Positions 10,590 to 23,169 of a stretch of 64,000 nt of DNA are shown piece after piece (position 1 is the first letter of the stretch; each line of letters opens with the position of its first letter). Both the position numbers and the translations under genes were made by a program. Below the pieces are notes generated by a model. That model searched no databases and had not been told where the DNA came from. It saw only the letters and a list, made by a program, of their open reading frames with translations. Source of the DNA: Sweltsa coloradensis (lineage: Eukaryota; Arthropoda; Insecta; Plecoptera; Chloroperlidae); the NCBI GenBank assembly GCA_024449915.1, contig JAMZAV010000962.1, forward strand, positions 248,001 to 312,000, in the 5' to 3' direction.

Positions 10590-11598
10590 ACATTCAAAAG
10601 ACATAGCATATAGAAATGGAACTAAATATGAACGTTGTTGCCCATGAAAAAATTCCCAGAATTCCCAAAAGCCAAAAGTCCCAACCTTCCAAAGCACTCG
10701 GTCCAAGTGTCAAGAGTAAAAATCACAAGAAGTCATCGTTTGTTTTACAACATCAACAAACAACAATGCAAGTCATGGCTATATGGAGCCCATGTGTTAG
10801 ATATTTATTTAAGTTCTGAATTTAAAATGGTTTAAATGGTTTTGGTTTTGGTTTTGAAAGCAAAAATATATGAGTCTGAGGTACATCTAAGTGTGGTCCA
10901 AGTTTCATAGTTCTAAAATGTACCGTTTTCTCTGTAGGTTATTATTCCTCTCCGTCAGAATCCCCCAGCCAGCCAGCCACCCACCCAGCCGGAAGGTTTT
11001 CAACTATGTTGAGGCACTTTTTTTTAACACAGAACGGGTTATCGGATCGGGCTGATTTTTTGGGGGTAGGTCATGGACCACATATCAGGTCATATACCGT
11101 GTTTCAAGATTGTAAATCTTTCTGGGCGGCGTGTGCAGATAGCTGAAAACCCCCCAACTCGGATATGAGAATACAGGTCGAGTTAGTTGTCGCCTAGCAG
11201 TCGCGTGCGAACGACCGTTGTCTTGGTGCACAAAACAATAATAAATAACAAATTTGTATTCTAAATAAATATAAAACGTTTTCATGTCGAACAAACACGC
11301 ATACAACGCCACGCCGCTATAAAGAGGTAAATACAACGTTGTAGAGTGATGCTGTGTCCACTTACCGTATGTACGCGGAGCGCCCGTCAACAGCAGCAAC
11401 GTTCACCTGGAAGGGCTACCACACTAGTGAAGTCGCGAGCCTCCGTAGTCCGTACATGCTGTCCTGCTGACGCGGTGAGGGGGGAGGGGCAAACCCGGTC
11501 ACCCCTGCTTGCTTGACTATTAGACTCTTCCAGATATGCCTAGATTTAGGACGATTACGTACGATTGAGAATACGGGATAAGTTAAATTCTGATATAA
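10590..11598. other. No gene seen
   Basis: A proline/serine-type low-complexity patch lies at 10960-10995 (CCAGCC repeats). Otherwise I see no repeats, domains or splice-flanked frames. Confidence 0.5.
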
Positions 11599-12380
11599 CT
11601 AGGAAAACGCTCAAGTCCCGCCGCGTTGATGGATGAGCTTTTTTTAAAGTTTTTAGTCTGCGTGGGATATCTTTACTTTTGCGAGTGCTTTGTTGCTTTG
11701 TTTTTCTTCCCACGCATTGTAGGTGATTGTTGTCAAGTTTCTATTGTTACTTGTCAATTTGTTATTATTTACCGTTAAAAACTTATATTAAAAGCTTTAT
11801 TTCTATGGATTCTGGGTAACTTTGTCAACTTTTTCTTTCAAAAGGTACTTTATCACCATAACCTTAATGTCCATGTATAATATGAACGTTGTAGCCCCAC
11901 CCGTTTGGTCAGAATTGGCCCAAATGGCACGAAAATATCGCATACAAATCAAAAAAACTTATATTAAAAGCTTTATTTCTATGAATTCCGGCTAACTTTT
12001 TCAACTTTTTCTTTCAAAAGGTACTACATCACCATAACCTTAATGTCCATGTATAATATGAACGTTGTAACCCCACCCGTTTGGTCAGAATCGGCCCAAA
12101 TGTCACGAAAATATCGCACTAAAAATCGAAAAAAATCGTAAAAGTACGATATTCATGAGAAATATTTCTTCGATTGTACCCAAAAACAATACACCTCTAA
12201 GTTCAGAGATTTCGAAGGTCCCCTCAAATTTTCATCAAGATCGGATATGCCGTTTGCCTGGTAGAGAGTTAACAAACAGACAGAAAAACAAAAAAAAACA
12301 AAAAAAAACAAACAAAAAAAACACCCGAGCTAAATTTTTTGGGGGTCAGTGAAATTGAAGTCTTCGCTTCGCTCATCCAA
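11599..12380 (-). mobile_element. Helitron/Helentron-like family B
   Basis: Read on the minus strand it begins TTGGATGAGCGAAGCGAAGA and ends with the hairpin AACGC/GCGTT and CCTAG. The interior holds two copies of a ~190-bp unit with ACCTTAATGTCCATGT, ATGAACGTTGTA and CCCACCCGTTTGGTCAGAAT. An A-rich low-complexity tract lies near the 5' end. No Rep or helicase sequence is present, so it is non-autonomous. Confidence 0.85.
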
Positions 12381-15300
12381 TTAATGTGTTGGACTGTCCA
12401 CAGCTCTTTGAATAAGTACACGGAAAAGATTTACCGATGGCTTATCACCATCAGCATTCTTCTACTGGTGTATTGACAGGCTGAGGAAGCCATCAAAGTT
12501 GTCCTTTATTGTAAATCATTTTTTTTTTTTTTTTAAGAAACAATATATAGGTTAGACTCTAAACAAAATGAAATACATAAATCGTGGTTAAATTTTTCAT
12601 TTATTTAATGAGCAACAAAGTAATTATATTATACAGTCCTGCTCTGTAAGTTTAATCAGAATAAGTTACATAGTCTTCGCATACTTGCATTTAGTCTAAC
12701 GTTGCGTAACAATTGTCGAAAAAATTCCCTAATGGGGATCGAGCCCGGAATCTTCGATTCATACCGACGACCAATAGGGAACCGAAGTTTTGAAGGCGGG
12801 AAGGAAATTGGTTCTCTCTGGTCTCAGCGCCCATAAGAGTTAGCATGATACGAAAATGTAACTCGCCGTATCTTTTGACTCGCGCAAAAGAAATCTACAC
12901 CAATAACATCACAAGATGCATGATTTTGTGAAGAAGATGATGGCATCCTACTTTGCTCGATGACGCTTCCTAAATTCAAACTATTATGAGTTAAATGGAC
13001 CCATGTTTGCGCGCTGTTGCAAAATGTACTCTGACTGAGCGGCAACCTAAGCGAGACGCAGCCACGTTGTGTGCAGCTGTGGCATCCTCGCATATACCAC
13101 GCGCCTGGACCCCAAGTCGACTTCGTTTTCGTTTTCAGCTAGTTTTGGGGGTCGAAAACGCGCGTTTTGACAGTTTGGTAGTCTTGAGTGCCAAAACGAA
13201 ATATTTTGACGTTTTAAACGTTCGTTTTTACCCACGAACTGAAATCTCGTGATTTCATCCACATTGATCGTTTTCAGTATAAAAAATGGCCGGCATAATT
13301 ACCCTATTTTTCGAGCAGTTTGAAATAGATGTTAATTAAATGTAGCTATAGCATCAAGGAATATCGTTTTCATAAAAGAAAATACCCCTTTGATTCGTCA
13401 AATCAAAAATGTTTGGCACATAGCCTACGATTAGGGCGCTGATTGATCCGAAGCGTATGGCTCTACGAGGACGTGGGTTCGTTTCCCGCACAAGTCCCGT
13501 TTTTTGGTAACCGTCCACAACCGTCATCATTTTATTACCATCTCGAATAACCTTTGTGCATTATTATGACACGTTAAGGTTAAGCAAAAAACAACATCAA
13601 TCATTCCCCCTCGTACGCGAAATTCGACTCTTGATCTTAAAACAATAGGCGGTAGGTCTAGGCCCTTAGTTAAATATAATGTAAATTAAGAACTGGCCCT
13701 AGTTAGACCCTAGTCCTAGCCTACCTTTAATTGCGTGGTATATTTATTATATAGGCCCGAGGCCCATGAAATACGTAGTTATTGGGGCCTAACAATAGAC
13801 GACTATCTTAACCTCACAATAATTTTTCGTTTGTTGACATTCTTTGTCCATAATTATACCGCTACGATCGTTGTAAATCCCAATACTCGACTATTGATTG
13901 GTCCGTGTTTGTTAAGGCACGGCCATCTAGAATAAATATAGTACGTTTTCGAGCTCTTTGCGACGTAAATCTTTTTATAGTGTCTGGATTTCGTGAACCT
14001 CACCCCACGTGAATAACAGCAACACTCTTTCAACTCACAACGCATGACGTTTTCCACGGTACCGTTCAAGACTACCAATTCCTTCGAAAACGAAAATGAC
14101 TTCGTTTTCAAATAGCGTTTTCAACTCATCTCCCACGAACTCAAGACTAGGGGTGAAACCACCAATAAAAATATCCCTTAGTACTTAGGGCCTACGTATA
14201 AAGATTGAAATCTGTGTGTTACTGCAGCATCCCGCTAGCTACTCAGTACTCACACTGTTCTGGGCCCAATAATAATGGGCCTACAATTCTATTATAGTCA
14301 ATGCAGGGAATAGGATATTTCACAGTAAATATGTGTACTGTATGACATTCATTTTGGGCCTTCAAAGTCCAACTCACTACCTTCCCGTGGTTTGGCCTGT
14401 GAGTAGGGGAGTAGTGTATTCCCCTTTCCCCAAAACTAAGGGCGAGCTCTGGCCGGTTGGGGTGCGTGTTGCAGAGAGAGCTCTCGCTCAACTTTTTATC
14501 ACACTTTTCTTCATTCACACAGCCTTACTCATATTTATTTTCTTCTTTCACTTTTTTCGTCTCCATACTTGCCGGCCCTCTCTGCAACGAGCACTCCTCC
14601 GTTCCCACCCAGTTAAACCCATCCTATCCAACATCCTCACTCCTTCCCATTAACCCCCCTCGTCTTCCCTTACGTTCCTCCCATTGGAAAGAAGAAAACA
14701 TGGTGGTAATCCACAATTATGGAAAAAGAAAATTTGGAAGATTCCAATATAATTGACATGGGCGCTGATAACTCTACTGTTGAGTGCCCTAAAACAACAT
14801 TAACTAACAATAACTAACTATGACATTCATTTTCAACTACAATACGCATAAAAAATGGGATTTTTTTAATAGTTTGTGGAGATCGTTAGTATCGTTCACG
14901 GAAGCGTGATATTGCTTGGGAAAATAAATATAATTACTGCCCATTATAATCATGAATATCAGAAACTTGGAGCCTATTATCGATGCAATCTAGGTATCGG
15001 TATGATTATTTATCTATAGATATACCATAGATTGAGGAACTCGCGCAAGTTCATTATCAGCTTTTTTATTTTAAGTTAAAATAATTTTTTTATTCACAAA
15101 CCAAAATTTTCCGAAATTTCTTCAAATTCGAAATTAAAAATCCACAAAAATTCAAAACATCTTAGAAAAAATGCTGTAGGTATTTAAATTGTTTCATTAA
15201 AAATACCCAATCCAGACTTATTAAATTGAGTAGTGAAAGGGTTATAAACTTATAACGCATTAGAGTATAGGACATGCGTTTTAGGCAAATTGCTGTTCGC

Positions 15301-15763
15301 TCGGCCAACTGACACCACAGGTGTCTGAAATTTTGAACACATGTCACAAATGTGGAATTATAGGGCCCTGCAGTAACACATTTTTAAATTTTGTTTTAAA
15401 ATAATTTATAAAAATTAAATTAGTTTTCACGAATTTTGATTTTGTTAAAAACTCCAAAATTGACCATATTCGTGATTTTTTTCTGACTGATTAAGTCAAA
15501 ATTTGGAAAATCTATGACCACAGGGCTGTCTATGTATGCTTTATTGACAACTATGCAAAGTTTCATATACGTCGGATGCATCTTGGCCGAGCGAATAGCT
15601 ATTTGCTAACAGCCAAATGTGTCCCATTATGGATTTGACTTCTTTCACAAACTTTTGTAGATATTTATGTATAAGACAGAGAGGCCTACAGAGACTTGGT
15701 TTGATTTCTGGCCATCCGGGATAGCAACCTTTTTTCAGAAGATAGGGGTGTGTGTAACCATGT
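12381..15763. other. No gene seen; scattered tRNA-like fragments
   Basis: B-box-like patches occur at about 12736 (minus strand) and 13437-13490 (plus strand), both too degenerate to call. There is a T17-type run near 12520. The segment at 14388-14455 matches the inverted 6950-7020 segment of the relic at 5968-7570. Open frames here lack domains. Confidence 0.5.
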
Positions 15764-16189
15764 GTGTGGCTCGTTGGTCTTGTGGTTAGCGTATCTGCTT
15801 CCAATGCAGAAGGTCCAGGGTTCGATTCCCGCTAAAGTCAGAAGTTTTTTAACTTCTGATTTGGACTTAAGTCCATCAGTTCTTGTCTTAGGAGTTTGTA
15901 AACGGTGACTTTGGAGCCGTCCTAGCAACGAAGCACATAATAAATTTCAGAGTTGTTCTGAATCGGCCTTGTTGATTCTGGCGTTGATTCGCGAGTGTTC
16001 GCACTGCCCATACCACCGATTGTTATATTTCTTATTAAAAATATCGATCTTTGGTTGGTTATCGCTCACTCGTCGATTGCGTCGGGGCCTGCAGGGTTGG
16101 CTTGGTCGCTTTGATTTAAAGTCCCCCACTGAAAATCAGTTATATAACTGAGTGGGTAGACTCTAAATAAAATTTATTTATTTATTTAC
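15764..16189 (+). repeat. SINE family S3 with tRNA-like head
   Basis: The head (15764-15838) has a well-paired anticodon arm TCTGC/GCAGA whose loop would read CCA, plus a B box GGTTCGATTCC. The acceptor stem fails at three positions. The body is shared with 7869 and 33802, and it ends in a TTTA-rich tail. This is a SINE derived from a tRNA, not a functional tRNA-Trp gene. Confidence 0.75.
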
Positions 16190-17308
16190 TTGCTAAGAAA
16201 ACAGATACAAGCATTTGAAAAAATCTCTGTGGATGTTCAATCGTACCTTCAACAGTAAGATTAGTGCTGAAATTAGTTGTACGTCCAACCGTACAATTAG
16301 TGTTGGAATTAATTTCATAGGTACATCAAATGTTTAAATATCACTAATGGGGAGTAAATTGTTTTTCGTACCAACGTATGATGAATGGTGCAATTTATTT
16401 AATTAATATTCAAATGTACGAATATTGAGCGAATTTGTTGAACATTCAAACGGATAATTTTTATGTAATTATTTGCAACATTAAAATAAGGGCAGGGTTA
16501 TGACTTATGACACATCATTCAATCGATGTCAAAAATAAATTGATTATGTCGAAATTTTATTTACTTAAAGTTAACATTTCAAAGCTTTTAGTTTAAAAAA
16601 TAATAAAAAAAAATTGAAAGAGTGGGTCTATTATTAACTATGTGTGTGAAAAAGGATTGATGGTTTGGCCAAAGTTGCAAAATGATTTCATATTCTCACA
16701 CTCGCGCTCAACACCTACACCATGACATGTGTAACAGTCTGGCGAATCCAGGAATTTACTATAGGCTACTCGCAAGTACTATAGTACTAACGCCGTCTTT
16801 GTGAATGCGGTGGTATATTAACCATCCAGCAACAAACATTAGTTGAAGGCAACGGTTAGCTTGTCGATGACGGTTACCTTAGAAACCAAGTATGTATGAA
16901 GAAAAGTTTGGACATTATCTAAATTAGATTTTTAAAGAAATTTAATAGCACACATTTTTCCAAATTTCACATCATTTATTAAAAATTTAATAGGCTATAC
17001 AACCTTCAAAGTACAGAATGTTAAATACAAAAACATAATAAACTTTGTACATTACAAACCTACTACATACAATACATATCACATAGGTAGGTACTATGAA
17101 GACATTTTTACTGGATGTTAAAAAAAATACTATAGGATAAGCAAGATACAGCAGCCTAATATGTCACTAAAAGTTTTGACAACACTGTTGTAAACGTATG
17201 TTTTTCAGTCAATGTGTTTTTACCACCAGGACCTACTTAAGAGCTTGGCCCAACTCAAATGCGCGCACTCAGGTGTTGATGATTTCTGCTGAACAGTTGG
17301 TAATATCA
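16190..17308. other. No gene seen
   Basis: AT-rich sequence without recognisable coding, repeat or RNA structure. Confidence 0.5.
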
Positions 17309-17345
17309 CTAGGAAAACGCTTAAGTCCCGTCGGGTTGTTGAGCG
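17309..17345 (-). mobile_element. Helitron-type 3' terminus fragment
   Basis: CTAGGAAAACGCTTAAGTCC with the remains of the hairpin, then divergence after GGGTTGTTGAGCG. Only the last ~37 bp of an element survive. Confidence 0.6.
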
Positions 17346-17402
17346 AGCACCGGTACGTGCAACACGACCCGAGTACGACATTCCCATAATGTTACATACC
17401 AA

Positions 17403-18152
17403 CTAGGCCGCTTCGCGAACGCTTTTTACAGTCGCGTTGATGGATGAGATTTTTTGGGAATATTTCTGTCCAATGATAACGTTTTTATGTGGAATCTCCT
17501 TACTTTTTCTAAAGTTACTTGATATTACTTGTTTATTATACACCTGTAAAAGGCTTATATTAAAAACATTATTTCTATGAATGTTGACCAACTTTTTCAG
17601 TTTTTTCTTTCAAGAGGCACTACATCATCATAATCTTTATGTCAATGTAAAATATGAACGTTATAGCCCCACCCGTTTGGTCAAAATTGGCCCAAATACC
17701 ACGAAAATATCGTATTAAAAACCGGAGAAAAAATCGTAAAAGTATGATTTCTATAAGAAATATTTTTTCAAATGTCTCTTAAATCATAACATATAATGAT
17801 TTGAGTGATTATCAACGTTCCTATAAAGTTTCATAAATATCGGAGTAGCCGTTTGCCAAATATCACGAAAATATTGCACTAAAAATCGAAAAAAATCGTA
17901 AAAGTACGATATTTATGAGAAATATTTTTTTGATTGTACCCAAAAATAATACACCTCCAAGTTTAGAGATTTGGAAGGTCCCCTCCAATTTTCTTACAGA
18001 TCGGATATGACGTTTGCCTGGAAGAGAGCGAAAAAACAAAAAAAAAAACTAACAAAAACAAAACACCCGAGCTTTTTTTCTTAGGGTAACGTAAGTAAAA
18101 AACAAAAAAAAAAACTCAAAGTCAAATTGAAGTCTTCGCTCCGCTCATCCAA
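17403..18152 (-). mobile_element. Helitron/Helentron-like family B, diverged
   Basis: The 5' end (right side) is intact: CGCTCATCC ending at 18152. The 3' end is altered (CTAGGCCGCTTCGCGAACGC), but the following CGCGTTGATGGATGAG is kept. The ~190-bp inner unit is recognisable (CCACCCGTTTGGTCA at about 17670). An extra A-rich stretch lies near 18080-18120. Confidence 0.75.
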
Positions 18153-18567
18153 TAAGTCTTTTAGGTCTTGACCGATTTAGCTGAAAATTTGTAAAATAGG
18201 AGAGAATGTTGTACTTATTGACCCTGCAAAATTTCATAACGATCGGAACATTTTAATTTTTTAATTTTTTATAACCAACGATCGGATTTTGTTCAAAAAC
18301 TATACAGCAACCCGCATAGGTGGTATGTACATGTGTGCAAAATTTCAGGTCGATCAGAGAAACGGTGCGACCTGTACCGAAGCAGTAACAGAAAAAGAAA
18401 AAAAAACAGACATTCGAGCCATAAGAGTCAAGTGGAGACGCTCGCTCAATAAAGTTTCCTTATGTGAAAAAATGGGAAATCCAAATCATTGATTTCAATT
18501 TTGAAAATTCCCATCAAACTGATAATCTTACGATAAAACCAAAATTAACGTGCGCGTTCACAAAAAT
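18153..18567. other. No gene seen
   Basis: Contains CGATCGGA-type words like those of family A/B interiors (18240-18420) but lacks termini. It may be a decayed Helitron-type remnant. Confidence 0.35.
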
Positions 18568-18822
18568 AACATAGATTTATTCTTTATTAACGTAAGTCTT
18601 CCTTGCTTATAATTACAAAATAGTTCTTACAATCTAAAAAGCTACATGTTGTAAGTAAACTATAAATCTTGAATTACAGATACATACGAGAAAAAAAACA
18701 TAGATTTATTCTTTCTTATCGTAAGTCTTCCTTGCTTATAATTACAAAATAATTCTAACAATCTAAAAAGCTACATGTTGTAAGTAAACTATAAATCTTG
18801 AATCACAGATACATACTATAAT
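18568..18822 (+). repeat. ~130-bp tandem duplication
   Basis: The two units start ACATAGATTTATTCTTT at about 18569 and 18699 and are nearly identical through CAGATACATAC. The end of the second unit supplies the 16-bp target duplicated around the next element. Confidence 0.85.
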
Positions 18823-18989
18823 TAGGAAAGGGCCAATCGGCTAGTTTAGTATGATTGGAGAAGGGTTGACAGGTTGGGAAAGCATAGAGAACATAAAGAA
18901 CATAAAACCCAGCCTGAAGGGCTGGGGGCGACAAAACTTTTCACCTGCTGATGACAACTGCAGCTAATTTAAAGTTGTTTGTTACCTTA

Positions 18990-19031
18990 ATCCACGACGC
19001 GTTTCGTCCTTCTGGGACTCATCAGGCGGAT
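18990..19031 (-). ncRNA. Hammerhead ribozyme, minus strand
   Basis: The exact reverse complement of the plus-strand copy, so the same fold holds: stem I ATCCGC/GTGGAT, core CTGATGA, stem II GTCC/GGAC with loop CAGAA, core GAA, and a palindromic stem III ACGCGT. Predicted self-cleavage lies between positions 18996 and 18995 on this strand. Confidence 0.88.
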
Positions 19032-19614
19032 GGTGGCCACAAAAAATCAGCTAACTACATGCAAACAAAACTCACAACACACAACCAAACCTGTGGTAGA
19101 CCACGCAAGAAGTAAATTCTGCAAGCATGTTGTCATCATCAGCAAGGTTACTTCACACACCATTCATACTGGGCCACACAGTCTTGGTTCAAATCCAGGG
19201 TAAGACATGGTTCTTTTGTCGCCCAAGCACCAGAGTCTAGGAGGGAAGCCCCCTCACTGGTTGTGCTGTGTTGTGACTTTCCACCCTTCCTATCTCTAAC
19301 CTTTTTCTTAGAATGAATGAAGAGGCACCCTTGCCCAGCAACAGCAGGAGGGGCAGCTTTTCTCTTGTTGCCAAGGGTCCTGGTTCGAATCCAGGGTAAG
19401 TCATGGATTTCTTGTCTCCCGAGCACCAGAGTTGGGAGGGAAGCCCCCTTACTGTCTGTGCTGACTGTGTGCCCCAGTATGAATGGTGTGTGAAGTAACC
19501 TTGCTGATGATGACAACATGCATGCAGAATTTACTTCTTGCGTGGTCTACCACAGGTTTGGTTGTGTGTTGTGAGTTTTGTTTGCATGTAGTTAGCTGAT
19601 TTTTTGTGGCCACC

Positions 19615-19656
19615 ATCCGCCTGATGAGTCCCAGAAGGACGAAACGCGTCGTGGAT
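19615..19656 (+). ncRNA. Hammerhead ribozyme, plus strand
   Basis: All conserved hammerhead core positions are present. Stem I pairs ATCCGC with GTGGAT (six pairs, one G-U). The core CTGATGA is followed by stem II GTCC-CAGAA-GGAC, the second core box GAA, a stem III made from the self-complementary ACGCGT, and C at the cleavage position. Predicted cleavage is after 19650. Such a short palindromic stem III is typical of Penelope and retrozyme hammerheads, which are thought to act best as dimers. Confidence 0.9.
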
Positions 19657-19781
19657 TAAGGTAACAAACAACTTTAAATTAGCTGCAGTTGTCATCAGCA
19701 GGTGAAAAGTTTTGTCGCCCCCCTATGCTTTCCCAACCTGTCAACCCTTCTCCAATCATACTACAAGATACATACTATAAT

Positions 19782-20791
19782 ATTGCATCCCGGTCTTTTG
19801 ATTATAAACAAACAATCTCTTCAAAACAAGTGTCAGGATAGTGCATTACGTATTAAGATCAGTGAGCAATGAAATTTCTAGGTTTGCCACATAGCTATAA
19901 AAAAATATAGCTTTAATACTTCTAAAGAGAAACTGTACATTGAAAGATTAAATCAACATGTATGATAATCTACTTCACTAGGCCCTACAATGTAGGGTAA
20001 TTGAATTGCAGATCTATTTAATGTACAGTCCCAGAATGAGTCAGGGAACGTCACATGAGTCAGGGAACGTCGCATCAGCAGGAACTCGAACCTTAGACTT
20101 CAGCGATGTGCATTATGAATATATAAAGCACATAATAATATTACTTAAACTGGAAACATGAATAAACATGTTTCAGTGAAGAGAAAGGTACAGAAGGACG
20201 ACAGCTTACCTTAAAAACGTTAGGTAGGTCACACAGATACAAATAGATGAGAAGACATAATATTACACGTTCACCTGATATAGGCCCACCATTATTTACA
20301 ACTGTAACATTAGGAACAAATAGGAATGGTACCTAGTACGTACCCATTTCCCTGGCTACGTAACTTGGATTAGTGTAGAGGACATGACAAGTAGTGGCTA
20401 CATAAAACACCCAGGCTGTTTGCCTGGTGATGATGATTGTAGCTAACGTAAAGTTGCTTTAATCTCAGACTTGTTTCGTACTTCATCACGAGACCGCCTC
20501 TACTTTTCATCTGCCTCTTCACTTAATGAATCAATCAACAAATTCGGCAATCACCATCATGTCTCGAAGGAAGGAGGTTGGATCCTATCCCACACGCAAT
20601 AACATTATTCCTTGATAAGCCCTACACTGTTTACTCTACATGGTGTACAGTGCAACAATATCGAAGAAACCATAAAACATAATAATATGTACTACACTCG
20701 GTTCAACTCGGATTGACATTGTACAGACTTCCACCACTTGCCAGATGGTATTATTAGGCAGTGACTACACATACAGTAACATGATATGTTA
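19782..20791. other. No gene; tRNA-like and Penelope scraps
   Basis: A minus-strand B-box-like word GGTTCGAGTTCC lies at about 20085. A decayed arm of the preceding Penelope type is listed separately at 20400-20520. There are no coding signals. Confidence 0.5.
20400..20520 (-). repeat. Degenerate Penelope-type arm
   Basis: It aligns by eye with 18895-19030 (GATTGTAGCTAACGTAAAG, TTTCGT, CATCACGAGACCGCC). The ribozyme core is mutated, so no active hammerhead is expected. Confidence 0.5.
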
Positions 20792-21588
20792 CTAGGAAAA
20801 CGCTTAAGTCCCGCCGCGTTGTTGGATGAGCGTAATTGGTGCATTGAGCAGCCATGTGTTATGCGAATTTTTTGTTGTTCTGTGGCAAAATCATTACATA
20901 ATTGAAATTTTTTAAATTAAATTAAATTAAATTAAATAAAATTAAAAATCAACATAAATTTTTTAATTTATTAAAAATTAATTGAAATTGTTAAAAAAAA
21001 GAAAAAAAGCGTAAAATTGCAATTTGCATAAGAAATAATTATTCGATTGCGCTCAAATTTAACACTTATCTATTAATTCATAAAATAAGGGTTCTGTGAA
21101 AAAATCATTACAATCGGATAAAACATGTAGGTGTTATAAGTCAAAGAATTGTTTAAAAAAGAAAAAACCTGTAAAATTTCGATTTTTATGATAAATATTT
21201 TTTCAATTGCGCTCAAATTTCACACGAGTATCTTAATTCATAAAATAAAGGTTCTGTGCAAAAATCATTAAAATCGAATAAAGCATGTAGGTGTTATAGG
21301 CCTAAGTAGAAGAAATTTTAAAAAATCAAAAAAAATCGTAAAATTGCGATTTTCATGAAAAAAAATTTTCCGATTGCGCTCAAAAACTTGGCAGTTCTAA
21401 GTTCAGAGATTTCGAAGGTCTCCATAAAATTTCATCGCAATCGGATTATCGGTTTAGCCGGAATCGTGTGGACAAACAGACAAAAATACAAAAAAAAAAA
21501 AAAAAAAAAAAAACATTCCGGATTTTTTTCTCCAGTGTAGTGAAATGGAATCTTCGCTTCGCTCGCTACGCTCGCTACGCTCATCCAA
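20792..21588 (-). mobile_element. Helitron/Helentron-like family A, full length
   Basis: On the minus strand it starts TTGGATGAGCGTAGCGAGCG, with the TAGCGAGCG word repeated. It then has GAAGCGAAGATTCCATTTCA, a T-rich tract and about four diverged ~150-bp internal units (GTAGGTGTTATA, GATTTTCAT, TTAATTCATAAAATAAGG on the plus strand), then GCTCATCCAACAACGCGG, the hairpin and CCTAG. It is a good type copy for family A. No coding capacity is visible beyond lysine- or phenylalanine-rich frames from the homopolymer tract. Confidence 0.9.
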
Positions 21589-22250
21589 ATAATACTAGTT
21601 CATAAGATCAAACATTGTACTTTATATCAGTCTTACACATTTTCAGTCAATCAGCAATACTTGTCATGCATTAATGACACAAGTTCATAGCTGTTTTTGA
21701 CAGGGCTAGAGCTAATTTGATTATGCCGATAAAATTCGAGTCATCATCAAAGTTGTTCTAAATGATAACTTCATTCAAGGTTGTCAATTTTAAAATTTAA
21801 AATCATCGCTTCCAAGACAACACATTTACGTGAAAACATTTCTTAAATCTTAATTTAATACCTAGGTACTAAGTGCGATTAAGAGAAACTGTATTTGTTC
21901 CAGAGTACGAACAGTTTCTGAGCAAAGAGCTCTTGATGCTAGATGTGGCAACCGTGCCTGTCCTCACTCCAGCATGTTTATTGATTGATAATGGGTACTT
22001 TGTTAGCCAGTCTAGAATCGAGGATGATCACAGTGAAGTGCACAACGCAACGATCAAGATAAACCTCAACTGTCACGGTGCGATTTAGCTTCTTATGTTT
22101 AACAAAACACAATTCTTAGGTCCATATCTAGTGCTAAATAACTTTTAGATGTACCTTACACTATTAAACGATTACTTCTAAATGTACCAGTACCACTATA
22201 TTGGTTGCAAAGCATTAAGGGAGAAAAGAAGTTTAATTTTATTTATTTGA
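21589..22250. other. No recognised gene
   Basis: A 71-codon plus-strand frame (21873-22088) has mixed composition, but I see no domain, and its flanking AG/GT sites do not make a convincing exon. Nothing else was identified. Confidence 0.35.
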
Positions 22251-22657
22251 CATTGCTTAACGTCTCATATTAATGCACTAAGGCTATTTGAGATGATGAG
22301 TAGTGAAAGATGAGGATGAAGTATGAATAAAAGGGAGTAGGGAAAAGCCAGTACCGGCACGTAGCCTACTCCTTTCGAAAAGTACCAAGGGGACCAACGG
22401 CTTAACGTCCCATCCGAAAGGACGGTGTAACCTTGACAGTCATATATATTCCTCCATTTGCCCGGACTGCCAAGCAGATGTCAAAGAAAACGAAGCCGTT
22501 ACACTAGCTCTCGAACCCTCCATCTGCTCTAACCAGCGGTATACATAAGTTTCAGGGCAGAGCGGTCACCCACTCTACCCCTGGCCACGCCCGAAGGTTG
22601 CTTAACTTCGGTGTTTGAGTGGGAATCCCCTAAACGACCTCGGCTAAACCGCTGGCT
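22251..22657 (+). repeat. Interspersed repeat family R2, copy 1
   Basis: It aligns along its length with 32878-33282 (TTGCTTAACGTCTCATATT, GGCACGTAGCCTACTCC, AACGGCTTAACGTCCCATCC, ACCTCGGCTAAACCGCTGGC). On the minus strand a B-box-like GGTTCGARAGC lies inside, which hints at a SINE-like origin, but the class is not established. Confidence 0.75.
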
Positions 22658-23169
22658 AAAGAAGTTTAACATGCTACATGCCAGGCACATGCTCAGGCGA
22701 TGGCACACTGCGCATTCTGTGAGGGAGACAGTCCGTCACATGCCCAAGTACATGGCATATAGCGTGCTAAACCCCAGTTCTTTCTTAATGCTTTGCGCGA
22801 TATAAAGATGGTGCTGCATATTTTTAAAATCGTCTACTGGTCTTTTGTGAATTACTTCTTAATTGATGTAGGCCAAACAAGCTGAGGAGCCCGTCAAATG
22901 AAGCTAAAAAAATACGGGTTTTGATTGCAAATATTAATACCTGGCCTTATTTCACTATAAACAGGTATGACAGATACTAAGGTATTTACTCTTTACTACT
23001 TTAACATGCAGTACTTTCACGCAACAGCTACAGATTCAAAAATTGTTATCACTGAATAAACAAAATTATACAATATAAAATATGGTCCGGCAATGGCTAC
23101 GTAATGGTTTAATGGTTGCTAGGGTACGAATGACCAACATGATTCTTCTAGCCTAGCACCTGAGAGTAA
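22658..23169. other. No gene seen
   Basis: No repeat, domain or RNA structure recognised. Confidence 0.5.

Larger units (their letters stand above)
18823..19765. mobile_element. Penelope-type element with inverted ribozyme arms
   Basis: The left arm (about 18847-19185) is the reverse complement of the right arm (about 19440-19763), apart from a ~38-bp extra piece near 18888-18925. The whole is flanked by the 16-bp direct repeat AGATACATACTATAAT (18807-18822 and 19766-19781), which I read as a target-site duplication. Each arm has one complete hammerhead ribozyme. The ~250-bp centre has two diverged direct repeats (CAAATCCAGGGTAAG-type, about 19187 and 19383) and no protein domain. Hammerheads in terminal repeats are known from Penelope-like elements and animal retrozymes. 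The inverted arrangement fits Penelope-like elements better. Confidence 0.75.

Noticed and set aside
15764..15838. Functional tRNA-Trp (CCA)
   Set aside because: The anticodon arm is good, but the acceptor stem fails at three positions and the segment is the head of a repeated SINE (second copy at 33802).
19148..19519. 123-codon minus-strand ORF in the ribozyme element
   Set aside because: It crosses from one inverted arm through the centre into the other and has no domain. A by-product of palindromic sequence.
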